From: Mycobacterium sp. AZCC_0083
GTDB taxonomy: Bacteria > Actinomycetota > Actinomycetes > Mycobacteriales > Mycobacteriaceae
Assembly: GCF_014202335.1 (NCBI RefSeq)
Contig: NZ_JACHGP010000007.1
Span: 372,001 to 436,000, forward strand
Direction of reading: 5' to 3'
Length of the DNA stretch: 64,000 nt
The notes beneath the pieces are model-generated. The model ran no database searches. It saw only the letters and a list, made by a program, of their open reading frames with translations, and was not told the DNA's origin. The position numbers were made by a program, and so were the translations under genes. How positions within the stretch are numbered: the first letter of the stretch is position 1; each line of letters opens with the position of its first letter. Shown piece after piece: positions 25,354 through 35,319 of this stretch.

Positions 25354-26780
25354 TGCGGGTCCCGGCCGAACAGGGTGCGCGCGACGCCCGCGGTGACGAC
25401 GGAGCCGGTGATGACCATGCCCGCACCGGAGAACCCGTCGTCCTGACCGGACTCCTCGACAAGCGCCGTCGCGGTCTCGATCGCATCGGGCAGCGTCGCA
25501 GCTCTGATCACACGGTCCGGACCGAAGCGCTCCTCGGCGCGCAGGGCGAGCTCCTCGACGTCCATCGCGCGGGGGGACCCGTTGTTGGTCACCACGATCT
25601 GATCGAACGCGGGCTCGAGCGCGGCGAGGATGCCGTCGACATCCTTGTCCGCCATCACCGATACGACGCCCAACAGGAAGCGGAAGTCGAATTCGGTCTG
25701 CAGCGCAGACGCCAGCGCGGCAGCGCCAGCCGGATTGTGCGCTGCGTCGATGAACACCGTTGGGGCGCTTCGCATTCGCTCCAGGCGACCGGGGCTCGCA
25801 ACCGTCGCGAACCCGGCCCGCACCGCGTCGACGTCGAGCTGACGCTGAGCGCCAGCACCGAAGAACGCCTCCACCGCAGCCAGTGCCAGCACCGCGTTGT
25901 GCGCCTGATGCTCTCCGTGCAGCGGCAGGAAGATGTCGGTGTAGATGCCACCGAGCCCCTGCAGTTCGAGGAGTTGGCCCCCGACCGCGACCTCGCGGCG
26001 GCGCACGGCGAACTCGGAGTCCTCGCGGGCCACGGCGGCATCGACGCGGACGGCCTGGGCCATCAACACCTCCATCGCCTCCGGGGTCTGTTGCCCGATC
26101 ACCGCGACGGTGTCCACGTCCATGCCCGCGGGCACCACGTCGACGTTCTGCTTGGTGATGATGCCGGCCTTCTCCGCGGCGATCTTGGCGACGGTGTCGC
26201 CCAGATAGTCGACGTGGTCGATGCCGATGGGGGTGATGACGGCGACGGGCGCGTCGATGACGTTGGTGGCATCCCACTTTCCGCCGAGGCCGACCTCCAC
26301 CACCGCGACGTCGACGGGCGCGTCGGCGAACGCGGCGAAGGCCATTGCCACCAGGACCTCGAACTTGCTCAGCCTCGGGCCGACGGGGCCAAGCTCACCG
26401 GCCTGGGACTGTGCGTCGACGATCTCGACGAACGGCTCGATCTCGCGGTAGGTCTCGACGTATTGCGCAGGGGTGATGGGCTTTCCGTCGATCGAGATGC
26501 GCTCGACGGCGGATTGCAGGTGCGGGCTGGTCGTACGGCCGGTGCGGCGGTGCAGGGCGGTCAGCAGTGAGTCGATCAACCGCGCCACCGACGTCTTGCC
26601 GTTGGTTCCGGCGACGTGGATGCTCGGATACCCGCGCTGCGGCGACCCGAGCAGCTCGAGCAGCGCGGTGATGCGCGTCGTGCTCGGTTCGAGTTTCGTC
26701 TCCGGCCACCGCTGATCGAGCAGGTGCTCGACCTGCAGCAGCGCGGCGATCTCGTCGGGCGTCGGTTCGGTTGGGTTCAC
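25350..26780 (-). CDS. folC: Folylpolyglutamate synthase/dihydrofolate synthase
   Basis: 476 residues from a GTG at 26780 overlapping the valS stop (GTGA). Mur-ligase fold: P-loop HVAGTNGKTSVARL near residue 57, folate loop TSPHLQSAVERI, and central VEVGLGGKWDATNVID. It joins glutamate to dihydropteroate or adds glutamates to folate, the step that retains folates in the cell and that activates para-aminosalicylate in mycobacteria. It lies in the chain valS-folC-DUF4233-ndk. Confidence 0.96.
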   Translation of the reverse strand: MNPTEPTPDEIAALLQVEHLLDQRWPETKLEPSTTRITALLELLGSPQRGYPSIHVAGTNGKTSVARLIDSLLTALHRRTGRTTSPHLQSAVERISIDGKPITPAQYVETYREIEPFVEIVDAQSQAGELGPVGPRLSKFEVLVAMAFAAFADAPVDVAVVEVGLGGKWDATNVIDAPVAVITPIGIDHVDYLGDTVAKIAAEKAGIITKQNVDVVPAGMDVDTVAVIGQQTPEAMEVLMAQAVRVDAAVAREDSEFAVRRREVAVGGQLLELQGLGGIYTDIFLPLHGEHQAHNAVLALAAVEAFFGAGAQRQLDVDAVRAGFATVASPGRLERMRSAPTVFIDAAHNPAGAAALASALQTEFDFRFLLGVVSVMADKDVDGILAALEPAFDQIVVTNNGSPRAMDVEELALRAEERFGPDRVIRAATLPDAIETATALVEESGQDDGFSGAGMVITGSVVTAGVARTLFGRDPQ

Positions 26781-29452
26781 GAGAGACCGGCGAGGCGACC
26801 GGAGATGCGCTCGACCTCTTCAGAGGCCAACTGCCTGCGGGCTTTGATCTTGTCGACGACGGCTTCTGGCGCCTTGGCCACGAACGCCTCGTTGCCGAGC
26901 TTCTCGGTGGTCTGGGTCAACTCCTTCTCGGCGGCGGCCAAATCCTTCTCGAGGCGGCGGCGCTCCGCGGCGACGTCGACGGTGCCCGACATGTCGAGTT
27001 CGATCGTCACCGTCGCCGGACTCAAGCGAACCTCGACCGACGCGGTCGGACTGAAGCCTTCGTCCGATTCGGTCAGCCAGGCGAGCGCAAAGACCGGACC
27101 CAGATCGATCTCGGTGTCATCCGAAGGGATTCCCGAAACGCGAGCGGGAATCCGTTGCCGATCCTTGAGCCCCTGATCGCTGCGGAAGCGCCTGATCTGC
27201 GTGATGAGCTCCTGAATGTTGAGAACGCGATTCCTCGAGAACTCAGATCCGGTGAACCCCTGTGGCTTTGGCCAGTCCGCGATGACGATCGACTCGCCAC
27301 CCGTGAGCGCCTGCCACAGGGTTTCGGTGACGAACGGCATGATCGGGTGCAGCAACCTCAGCACGTTGTCCAGAACGAACGCGAGTACGGCTGGGGTGTG
27401 TGCAACGGCGTTCGCAACCTGGACCTTGGCGAGTTCGACGTACCAGTCGCAGAAGTCATCCCAGATGAATCGGTAGAGCGCGTCACACGCCCGGCTGAAC
27501 TCGTAGGCGTCGAAGGCCTCGTCCACCGCGGAGATCGTCTTCGCCAGCTCGCCGAGAATCCAACGATCGGCTTCGGTGAGGTCCTCGTCGCCAGGCAGCG
27601 GCGCAGGCGCGGCACCGTTCATCAACGCAAACCTGGTGGCGTTGAACAGCTTGGTGGCGAAGTTCCTCGACGCGCGGGCGTGGTCCTCGCCGATCGACAT
27701 GTCGCCACCGGGGCTGGCGCCGCGCGCCAGCGTGAACCGCAGTGCATCGGCGCCGAAGATCTCCACCCATTCCAGCGGGTCGATGCCGTTCCCCTTGGAC
27801 TTGCTCATCTTGCTGCCGAACTCGTCACGGATGAGGCCGTGCAGGAAGACGTTCTCAAATGGAACCTGCGGACGTGAACTTTTCGGCGTCCGACCGCCAG
27901 TGATCGCGTCGTCGTCGCCGACGAAGGTGCCGAACATCATCATCCTGGCCACCCAGAAGAACAGGATGTCGTAGCCGGTGACGAGAACGCTCGTGGGATA
28001 GAACTTGTCGAGCTCGGGCGTGCGGTCGGGCCAGCCCATCGTGGAGAACGGCCACAGTGCCGACGAGAACCAGGTGTCGAGCACGTCGGGGTCCTGCTCC
28101 CAGCCCTCCGGCGGGGTTTCGTCGGGCCCGACGCAGACCTTCTCGCCGTTCGGTCCGTGCCAGACCGGGATGCGGTGGCCCCACCAAAGCTGCCGCGAGA
28201 TGCACCAGTCGTGCATGTCGTCAACCCACCCGAACCAGCGGGGCTCCAGGCTCTTGGGGTGAATCACGGTGTCGCCGTTGCGCACCGCGTCACCGGCGGC
28301 CTTGGCCAGCGATTCGACCTTCACCCACCACTGCAGCGACAGCCGCGGCTCGATGGGTTCACCGCTGCGTTCGGAGTGCCCGACGCTGTGCAGGTAGGGC
28401 CGCTTCTCCTCGACGATACGACCCTCGCGCGCGAGCGCTTCGCGGACGGCGATACGGGCGTCGAGGCGGTCCATGCCGTCGAATTCGGTTCCGGTATCGG
28501 CGATCCGACCCTTGGTGTCCATGATCGACGGCATCGGCAGCTTGTGCCGGACGCCGATCTCGAAGTCGTTCGGGTCGTGCGCAGGCGTGACCTTGACTGC
28601 GCCCGTGCCGAATTCGGGGTCGACGTGCTCGTCGGCGACGATGATGATGTCGCGATCGAGGAACGGGTGCGGCAGCGTCGTCCCGACCAGGTCCCGGTAG
28701 CGGTCGTCGTCGGGGTGCACGGCGATCGCGGTATCGCCGAGCATGGTCTCGACACGGGTGGTAGCCACGACAAGGTGAGGCTGTGCGTCATCCATTGAGC
28801 CATACCGGAACGACACCAGCTCGCCCTCGACGTCCTCGTACTTCACCTCGAGGTCCGAGATCGCGGTCTCGAGCACCGGCGACCAGTTCACCAGCCTCTC
28901 GGCTTGGTAGATCAACCCGGCGTCGAAGAGGCGCTTGAAGATCGTCCGGACGGCGCGCGACAGGCCGTCGTCCATGGTGAAGCGGTCCCTGCTCCAGTCG
29001 ACGCCGTCGCCAAGTCGCCACATCTGACCGCCGATGGTGCCGCCCGATTCGCGCTTCCAGTCCCACACCTTGTCGATGAACAGCTCGCGGCCGAAGTCTT
29101 CCTTCGTCTTGCCGTCGGCGGCCAGTTGCTTCTCCACCACGCTCTGGGTGGCGATACCGGCATGGTCCATGCCCGGCAGCCACAGCACCTCGTAGCCCTG
29201 CATGCGCTTGCGGCGAGTGAGCGCGTCCATCAGCGTGTGATCCAGCGCGTGGCCCATGTGCAGGCTGCCGGTCACGTTCGGCGGCGGCAGCACGATCGAG
29301 TACGGCGGCTTTTCGCTGGTCGCGTCGGCGGTGAAGTAGCCGGCGTCTAGCCAGCGCTTATACAGGGCGCTCTCTACCGCGCTCGGGTCCCACGTCTTGG
29401 GCAGGTCTGCTGCCCCGGGCGTTTCAGCGGGCTTCGAAGAGGCGGTCGTCAC
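26777..29452 (-). CDS. valS: Valyl-tRNA synthetase
   Basis: 891 residues from a GTG at 29452. Class I synthetase signatures are present: the HIGH-type motif in PPPNVTGSLHMGHALDHT and the KMSKS motif in GSKMSKSKGNGIDP. Between them lies the large CP1 editing domain, and the C-terminus ends in the valyl-specific coiled coil (about residues 815-891, VAAERRRLEKDLAAAEKELTQTTEKLGNEAF). It charges tRNA-Val and hydrolyses mischarged Thr-tRNA. It is the first gene of the valS-folC-DUF4233-ndk chain. Confidence 0.98.
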   Translation of the reverse strand: MTTASSKPAETPGAADLPKTWDPSAVESALYKRWLDAGYFTADATSEKPPYSIVLPPPNVTGSLHMGHALDHTLMDALTRRKRMQGYEVLWLPGMDHAGIATQSVVEKQLAADGKTKEDFGRELFIDKVWDWKRESGGTIGGQMWRLGDGVDWSRDRFTMDDGLSRAVRTIFKRLFDAGLIYQAERLVNWSPVLETAISDLEVKYEDVEGELVSFRYGSMDDAQPHLVVATTRVETMLGDTAIAVHPDDDRYRDLVGTTLPHPFLDRDIIIVADEHVDPEFGTGAVKVTPAHDPNDFEIGVRHKLPMPSIMDTKGRIADTGTEFDGMDRLDARIAVREALAREGRIVEEKRPYLHSVGHSERSGEPIEPRLSLQWWVKVESLAKAAGDAVRNGDTVIHPKSLEPRWFGWVDDMHDWCISRQLWWGHRIPVWHGPNGEKVCVGPDETPPEGWEQDPDVLDTWFSSALWPFSTMGWPDRTPELDKFYPTSVLVTGYDILFFWVARMMMFGTFVGDDDAITGGRTPKSSRPQVPFENVFLHGLIRDEFGSKMSKSKGNGIDPLEWVEIFGADALRFTLARGASPGGDMSIGEDHARASRNFATKLFNATRFALMNGAAPAPLPGDEDLTEADRWILGELAKTISAVDEAFDAYEFSRACDALYRFIWDDFCDWYVELAKVQVANAVAHTPAVLAFVLDNVLRLLHPIMPFVTETLWQALTGGESIVIADWPKPQGFTGSEFSRNRVLNIQELITQIRRFRSDQGLKDRQRIPARVSGIPSDDTEIDLGPVFALAWLTESDEGFSPTASVEVRLSPATVTIELDMSGTVDVAAERRRLEKDLAAAEKELTQTTEKLGNEAFVAKAPEAVVDKIKARRQLASEEVERISGRLAGLS

Positions 29453-29473
29453 CCAAACAGTCTAGGAACCACT

Positions 29474-29534
29474 CGCGAGCAGACGTAAAGTGCCCTGAAA
29501 CTCGACGTTTCAGGGCACTTTACGTCTGTTCGCG
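29474..29534. repeat. Long palindromic repeat, copy 1 (possible terminator)
   Basis: A nearly perfect 28-base stem with a 5-base loop: the inner arms AGACGTAAAGTGCCCTGAAA (29481-29500, plus one C) and its complement (29507-29527) match fully, and the outer CGCGAGC pairs with GTTCGCG with a single G-U. It lies between the DUF937 stop and the valS start. A related sequence occurs at 46208-46265, so this is a dispersed element and not only a terminator, although it may stop transcription from the DUF937 gene. Confidence 0.85.
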
Positions 29535-29538
29535 CTGG

Positions 29539-30162
29539 CTACTTCTTGCCGCCGAGCAGTCCGCCGAGGATCTCGCCGATCGCGTTGCCCTGACCACCGC
29601 TGCCGCCGCCGAGCACGCTGCCAAGGATGCTGCCGAGCGGGTTGTTTCCGCCGCCACCGCCGGACGCACCACCGAGGATGCTGCCGAGGATGTCGCCGAG
29701 ACCGCCGCCCGACGCAGCCTGGGGCTGGCTGTCGGCGGGTGCCGCGGTGCCGCTTCCCTTGGTGAGCTGCTTGCCGATGTAGGCCAGCACGATCGGAGCG
29801 AGGATCGGCAGCAGCTTCTTGATCAGGTCGCTACCGCCCGCACCGGTGCCCGCCAACGCCGAGGCCACCTGGCCGCTGTCGTTGCCGCCGAAGATGTTGG
29901 CGACGAGCTTGTTGCCCTCTTGCTCGTCGACCTGGTCGACGCTGACGCCACCGTCGAGCAGACCGCTGGCGGCATGCGTGGTAACGGCCGACTCGAGCTT
30001 GCTCGAGTCGATGTCGTCCGCCTGGACGTTGTGTTGCACGCCGCCGACGAGCGCGGGAACCAGCGTGCGAATCGCGGTGTTCACCTCACCTTCATCGACC
30101 CCGAGCTTGGTCGCAATGTCCTGTACTGGGATCTCCGCGAAGAGATCGTCGAGACCTGCCAT
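29539..30162 (-). CDS. DUF937 (YidB-like) glycine-rich protein
   Basis: 207 residues. The first 145 residues match the DUF937 pattern (MAGLDDLFAEIPVQDIATKLGVDEGEVNTAIRTLVPALVGGVQHN, LIKKLLPILAPIVLAYI). The last 60 are repeats of the type GGGLGDILGSILGG, a low-complexity glycine-rich tail found in actinobacterial members. No signal peptide is evident. The function is unknown. It is flanked by the palindromic repeat downstream and a 93-base gap upstream. Confidence 0.82.
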   Translation of the reverse strand: MAGLDDLFAEIPVQDIATKLGVDEGEVNTAIRTLVPALVGGVQHNVQADDIDSSKLESAVTTHAASGLLDGGVSVDQVDEQEGNKLVANIFGGNDSGQVASALAGTGAGGSDLIKKLLPILAPIVLAYIGKQLTKGSGTAAPADSQPQAASGGGLGDILGSILGGASGGGGGNNPLGSILGSVLGGGSGGQGNAIGEILGGLLGGKK

Positions 30163-30255
30163 GTCATCTCCACCTTCATTGCTGGGTTGTGGCGAAACTC
30201 GGTGTCGACACTAATACAACCGGACTTGGCTGAGGCCGGTTCGTCTCGCAGCGAT

Positions 30256-31512
30256 TCAGTTGAGCCGGACGGTGTTTAGCGTCGCCCCGGCCGCAGGCAA
30301 CCGGGTCAACAGCACGTCACCCATCGCTGCGGCAGGCGTCAGCACCCCACGAAGGTCGGAGAGCCGGTCGCGGTCCAGCGCCAGCGCCAGGCCGCACTCC
30401 CCCAACAACACCGAAGTCGCCTTGTAACCGGGGTCGCCCCGCTGGGCCATCGTGGTCCGGTAGCGGGCACCCGACGTCGTGGTGGTGTACGTCTCGACCC
30501 GGTAGTGGCCGTTCTCCCTGGCTCGCTCACTGGGTCCGGTGCCGGGACTGGGCGCGATCCGTTCGAGGACACCGCGCGGCAGTTTGTTGAAGTACCGACT
30601 GCCCAGGCCGAGGATGGCGGCGTTGGTGGCCGTCCCGAGCGCGGCGGCCACCGGTGCCACGACCGACGAGCCGACGCTCATGTTCTCCGCGTAGCGGAAC
30701 CTGTTGCCGTACGCCCAGTCGAGCAATGCGTTGCTGCGCCGGACGATTCGGGCGTTGGGTGCCCCCATCGCGAAGGCCCCGGTCCAGACGCCACCAAGTT
30801 CGGGTGCGATTTCCCGGCCGCGCCGCCACGGGGTGTCGGACTGGTGCCCGAAGTCGGGTTCGGCCGCACGGTCGGTGGTCAGCGTGTATGGGTCGTTCAT
30901 CGCCCGCCGCGCCTCAGGGTCGGATGACGCGGTCGCCATCACTTCCATCATCGAGGCGATGGTGCCCCCGGACACTCCACCTGCCATGGCACGCAACACG
31001 AAGTTGGTCTCGCCGAGTTCGCCCGTGCTGTCCTTGCGGGCCTGCTCGAACAGCGCGTACACGGTGAGATCCGACGGGATGGAATCGAATCCGCATGCGT
31101 GCACGATGCGGGCGCCGGTGTCGGCGGCCTGCTTGTGGTAGCTGTCGATGCTTTCGCGGACGAACATCGTCTCGCCGGTGAGGTCGGCGTAGTCGGTGCC
31201 TGCGGCCGCGCACGCGGCGACCAGCGGCAATCCGTACTTGGTGTAGGGACCGACGGTGGTGACCACGACGCGGGCCCTGGCGGCCATGTCGTTCAGCGAC
31301 GACGGCGACGACGCGTCTGCGGTGATCAACGGCCAGTCCTTGGCCGCATCGCCGAGCGATTCGCGCACTTCAAGGAGGCGTTCTGCCGAGCGGCCGGCCA
31401 GCCCGATCCGGGCCGTGCCGCCTGCCTTGGCCAGGTAGGAGGCCGTCAGTTTTCCGACGAAGCCGGTAGCACCGTAGAGGACGATGTCGAGTTCACGCTG
31501 CGCTGCGGTCAT
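30256..31512 (-). CDS. Trans-acting enoyl reductase/saccharopine dehydrogenase-like protein (Rv2449c-like)
   Basis: 418 residues. A Rossmann NAD(P)-binding start (LDIVLYGATGFVGKLTASYLA) is followed by TTVGPYTKYGLPLVAACAAAGTDYADLTGE, the hallmark of the saccharopine dehydrogenase-like/trans-acting enoyl reductase family to which Rv2449c and the phthiocerol enoyl reductase Rv2953 belong. A mildly hydrophobic segment near residues 280-310 may contact the membrane. It probably reduces a lipid-linked enoyl or carbonyl group. The substrate is not known, and no polyketide synthase is in the window. Position next to valS matches M. tuberculosis. Confidence 0.85.
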   Translation of the reverse strand: MTAAQRELDIVLYGATGFVGKLTASYLAKAGGTARIGLAGRSAERLLEVRESLGDAAKDWPLITADASSPSSLNDMAARARVVVTTVGPYTKYGLPLVAACAAAGTDYADLTGETMFVRESIDSYHKQAADTGARIVHACGFDSIPSDLTVYALFEQARKDSTGELGETNFVLRAMAGGVSGGTIASMMEVMATASSDPEARRAMNDPYTLTTDRAAEPDFGHQSDTPWRRGREIAPELGGVWTGAFAMGAPNARIVRRSNALLDWAYGNRFRYAENMSVGSSVVAPVAAALGTATNAAILGLGSRYFNKLPRGVLERIAPSPGTGPSERARENGHYRVETYTTTTSGARYRTTMAQRGDPGYKATSVLLGECGLALALDRDRLSDLRGVLTPAAAMGDVLLTRLPAAGATLNTVRLN

Positions 31513-31560
31513 GGCCTCAACCTACCGGTGGGTCGACACCGTGTGGTGATCCAATTCTGC

Positions 31561-33534
31561 TCAGCCGAGGATCTCCGGGGGCTTCGACTGCTGACCAAGA
31601 ACGTGCCTGCCAAGGAACGCCGTGACCACTTGGTACCAGACCTTCGCGTGTTGTGGCGCAAGCACCCAGTGCCCCTCGGTCGGGAAGTAGAGATATTCGT
31701 GTGGACTGGTCCCGTCGTCTGCGGCGGGCAAGGCGGACTCGGTGAGCAGCTCGTACCACAGCCGCAGGCCCTCGCCGATCGGCACGCGGTAGTCCTTGTC
31801 GCCGTGGATCACCAGCATCGGCGTGCGGATCTCGCCGACGTGTCGGTGCGGGCTGTTCGCCTCGGCCATCTCGGTGGTCATCTCGCGAGCCCACCAGTAC
31901 GCGCCGTCGGTGGTGTGCCCGAACTGGTCGAGCGCCCACAGGCTGGCGTGCGTGACGATGGCGTCGAACCGGTGGGTGTGGCCCGCGATCCAGTTGGCCA
32001 TGTAACCGCCGAACGAGCCGCCCATCGCTGCCGTGCGGGTTCCGTCGACCCTGGGGTGTGCGCACGCCGCGTCGGTCGCGGCCATCAGATCGGTGTACGG
32101 AGCGAATCCCCATGCCCCCCAGCCCCGCTGGATGAAGTCCTGGCCGTAGCCCGTTGACAACGCCGGATCGGGCATCAGCACGGCGTATCCCTTGGCGGTC
32201 AGCAGCCACGGGTTCCAGCGCCAGTGCCAGGCGTTCCAGCTGCCCAGTGGGCCGCCGTGGATCCACAGCACCAGCGGCGCCGGGTCGTCCCCGTCGGGCA
32301 GCGTCAACCAGGACCGGACTGGGGTGCCGTCGGGTGCAGTAGCGGTCAACTCCGTGAGTTCGCCGGGCAGGCTGGGCAGCTCGACGCAGGGCAACGCCGT
32401 CACGGTTCCGTCGGGATCGATGCGCACGGGATGCGGGGGCGTCGCATAGCTGCTTCGTAGTGCGTAGAGCACGCCGCCCGGCGCGGCGGACACGTCGGTG
32501 TAGGTGAAGTCGTCGTCGGTGCGCCGGATGACCTCGGAGGTGCTGGGGTCGACGGTGAACACCGGGCGTCGGCCTGCCTCGTCGGCCGTGACCACCAGGG
32601 CGGTGCCGTCGGCGGACCACGAAACCGACGCGGGCCAACGGTCCCACCCGGTGGCGATCTCGACGAAGGGTTCGCCGAACCGCATGACACACAATGTGAT
32701 TCGCGGCGCTTGGTGCGGCGTGGCCACGGTCTCGCGCGTGAACGCCACGGTGGCGCCGTCGGGCGAGATCGCCGGGAACTCGAGGTCGGCTCCGGGGTCC
32801 TCCGCGATGACGGCCCGCTCGCCGGTGCCGACGTCGATGCGCATCAGCGTGCTGCGAACGGACGCACCCGGTCCTGGTGCGTGCCAGGAGGTCACGACGA
32901 ATCGGCCATCCCCGCTGACGTCGAGGTCCACGTCCTGCATGGACTGGCCGGGATGGGGGGTCAGGTCGCGCGTGTCCGATCCGTCGAGCAGGTGCGGCAG
33001 TCCCGGGCCGATGTCGTGGTCCCAGTGCCGCACCGGGTAGCCGGTGTGCAGCACCGCCGAGACCTTGGCGTCCTTGCGCAGTGCCCGTAACCGCTTGTCG
33101 TCGTCGACGCCGGTCGCCGACGGCAGCATGGTGGTGCCGACGAGCGTGACGTCGGCTTCCCTGGCGGCGTACACCGCGTCGACGCCGCCTGGCAGGTCGA
33201 GGACTTGGGTGGCCTCCCCGCCCGCGGCCGGAAGTCGCCACAGCGACGCGGGTGGTTTGTCGTCGTCATCGGTGGCGCGTGCCGCCACGAACAGCAGATC
33301 GTTACCCGCGGTGAACGCCGGCGCCGACTCGCCCTTGGCGCCGCGGGTCAAGCGCCAGGCCGGTCGCACGCCTGCGGGGTCGAGTTCCCAGACGGCGCTG
33401 ATGAACTCCGTCCGCTTGTCGTTGAGTTCGGCGATCGTCGTCACGACGCGGGATCCGTCGGGGGACACCACCAGGCCGGATACCCGGGGCAGGGCGAGGA
33501 AGTCGTCGAGATCGTGAAACGGTGTCGGGGTCAC
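31561..33534 (-). CDS. S9-family prolyl oligopeptidase-like serine peptidase
   Basis: 657 residues from a GTG at 33534. The N-terminal two thirds form a beta-propeller (repeated SPDG and SADG motifs), and the C-terminal alpha/beta hydrolase domain has the nucleophile in GGSFGGYMANW, Asp in HGDKDYRVPIGEG and His in EGHWV. No signal peptide, so it is cytoplasmic. It would cleave short peptides (acylaminoacyl-peptidase or dipeptidyl-peptidase type). Its start overlaps the stop of the decayed MFS gene (GTGA), so the two once formed an operon. Confidence 0.9.
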   Translation of the reverse strand: MTPTPFHDLDDFLALPRVSGLVVSPDGSRVVTTIAELNDKRTEFISAVWELDPAGVRPAWRLTRGAKGESAPAFTAGNDLLFVAARATDDDDKPPASLWRLPAAGGEATQVLDLPGGVDAVYAAREADVTLVGTTMLPSATGVDDDKRLRALRKDAKVSAVLHTGYPVRHWDHDIGPGLPHLLDGSDTRDLTPHPGQSMQDVDLDVSGDGRFVVTSWHAPGPGASVRSTLMRIDVGTGERAVIAEDPGADLEFPAISPDGATVAFTRETVATPHQAPRITLCVMRFGEPFVEIATGWDRWPASVSWSADGTALVVTADEAGRRPVFTVDPSTSEVIRRTDDDFTYTDVSAAPGGVLYALRSSYATPPHPVRIDPDGTVTALPCVELPSLPGELTELTATAPDGTPVRSWLTLPDGDDPAPLVLWIHGGPLGSWNAWHWRWNPWLLTAKGYAVLMPDPALSTGYGQDFIQRGWGAWGFAPYTDLMAATDAACAHPRVDGTRTAAMGGSFGGYMANWIAGHTHRFDAIVTHASLWALDQFGHTTDGAYWWAREMTTEMAEANSPHRHVGEIRTPMLVIHGDKDYRVPIGEGLRLWYELLTESALPAADDGTSPHEYLYFPTEGHWVLAPQHAKVWYQVVTAFLGRHVLGQQSKPPEILG

Positions 33535-34902
33535 GTCCCGTTGGTAGCACGAGTGAGCGCTCTGGTTCGAGCGGGTTTCGCCGCGAGCACGACGGCACCG
33601 GCGCCGACAAGGGTCAGCGCGGCGGATACCAGTACTGCGGCATTCCAGCCGGCTATCAGGTTGTCGCCGACCTGGGTGGCGGTCACGACGAACAACGTGA
33701 TGCCGACCGCCGCGCCGAGACGTGCGGTTTTGTTGGCGCCGCTGCCCATCGCCGCGCGGTCGGCACCGACACTGGCCACCGCCTCACGGCCGAGCAGCGC
33801 ATTGAGCAGTCCGGTCGCCACGCCTGCGATCACCATCGACGGCACCAGCCGCCACGGGCTGGATCCGGCGCCCAACCCGTAGCCCAGCAGTTGACCGAGG
33901 GCGACCACGATCAGCAGGACCGCGATGATTGCTGGCCCCTGCACCGACCGTCGAACTCGGGTCAGGAGCACCGACGTCGCCACGCTGGTACCCGACCATG
34001 CGATGACCAGAACCGCGACCGTCCACAATCCGGCGCCCAGCCCGACCTGGACCAGTGTCGGGACGAACGAGGCCGTGGCGGTGATACCTGCGCCGACGGC
34101 CATGGATCCGATCGCGGCGACCCGAAACCCGCGGTGCCGCAACAGTTCGGGTTCGATCGATGGATCGCGGATCCGGCGCTCGACCACGACGAATCCGGCC
34201 TGCGCCAACACGGCAGCCGCAGCGAGTACCGAGGTGACGGCGGCCCCGCGTCAGCGCGCAGACCATCAGGGTCATGGCGGTGGCGAACAGCACCAGACCC
34301 CCTCAATCGAGCCTGCGACGGTTCGCGGCCCGCGACTCGAGAACACGGGACACACTGGGCCACAACAGAATCAACGCCAGTCCGCCGACGGCCACGTAGG
34401 ACTCTCGCCAGAGCGGCGTACCGAGCCCCGCCGACACCACCACGCCGAGCGAGATCCCAACGCCCACACTGGCTCCCCAGACCGCGGTGGCGTGGCCACG
34501 GCGTCGCGCTTGGGGAAAGTCGTTGGCCAGAATCGCCAGGCTGCAGGCCAGTATCGCCGCGCCGCCGAGACCCTCGAGGATGCGCGCGGCCACGAACACC
34601 ACTGGCTCCCGTGCCGCGGCGCAGCCGAACGCACCGGCCGCGAGCATGGCGAGCCCCGCCAGGTACACGCGTCGCCTGCCGAAGTTGTCACCCAATACCC
34701 CCGCCGCCAGCAGGCCCGCGGCCCGCCCGACGGGCATGGAGCTGAGCAGCCAGGCCCGCGCCGCGGCGTCGGCCCCGAGATCGGCCGCGGTACGGGGCAG
34801 GGGTCGCCATCGGCGTCACGTCGGTGAGCAGGACGAGCGCGCCGTGCCCGCGGCGATGACGGCCAGTGACCGTGGTCTCTTTGGTTTGATATTCAAACTC
34901 AC
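33531..34902 (-). pseudogene. Decayed MFS transporter
   Basis: Remains of a 14-helix drug-exporter type MFS protein. In coding order from GTG 34902: SLAVIAAGTA, then a one-base loss, ALVLLTDVTPMATP, a one-base gain, LPRTAADLGADAAARAWLLSSMPVGRAAGLLAAGVLGDNFGRR (motif A type loop) and on to RRRLD, an in-frame TGA at 34303, GGLVLFATAMTLMVCALT, another shift near 34245, then LAQAGFVVVERRIRDPS to the stop. At least four separate lesions within 1.4 kb while the neighbours are intact argue for true loss of function. It is divergent from the HxlR regulator. Confidence 0.88.
34884..34898. promoter_or_regulatory. HxlR-type operator palindrome
   Basis: GTTTGA and TCAAAC are inverted around TAT at 34884-34898, between the HxlR gene (ATG at 34921) and the decayed MFS gene (GTG at 34902). 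HxlR dimers commonly bind short AT-rich palindromes at the divergent promoter, so this is the likely site. Confidence 0.65.
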
Positions 34903-34920
34903 TCCTGGCACGCTAACACC

Positions 34921-35319
34921 ATGACCTCAGTGCCGTTGGCCGGCCTACCCGGTCGGCCGTGCCCGATCGCGGCCGCCATGGAGGTCGTCGGCGAACGCTG
35001 GGCTCTGCTGGTCGTGCGGGAGATCGCACTGGGAGCCACCCGCTTCAGCGACATCGTCCGCGGCACCGGTGCCCCCCGCGACCGTATCGCCGCACGGCTC
35101 AAGACTTTGACCGCTGCAGGCGTCATCACCCGGGTGCCGTACCAAACCGCGCCGCAGCGCGACGAGTACCGCCTCACCGACTCCGGACGAGCCCTCATCC
35201 CCGTTCTCGACGCACTACTGGCCTGGGGCCAGGTTCACGCCGTCGCCCCCGACGATCCGCGCCGGCCGCGCCGGTATAGCGCCATCTCCGACCGCCTCGA
35301 CGAAGGAAAGACAACGTGA
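34921..35319 (+). CDS. HxlR-family transcriptional regulator
   Basis: 132 residues. The HxlR winged helix is clear: CPIAAAMEVVGERWALLVVREIALGATRFSDIVRGTGAPRDRIAARLKTLTAAGVITRVPYQTAPQRDEYRLTDSGRALIPVLDALLAWG. The cysteine at the start of the domain (residue 15) is where redox-sensing members carry their sensor. It faces the MFS remnant and is coupled to a downstream thioesterase gene (GTGA overlap), so it probably regulates an efflux/detoxification unit. Confidence 0.88.
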   Translation: MTSVPLAGLPGRPCPIAAAMEVVGERWALLVVREIALGATRFSDIVRGTGAPRDRIAARLKTLTAAGVITRVPYQTAPQRDEYRLTDSGRALIPVLDALLAWGQVHAVAPDDPRRPRRYSAISDRLDEGKTT

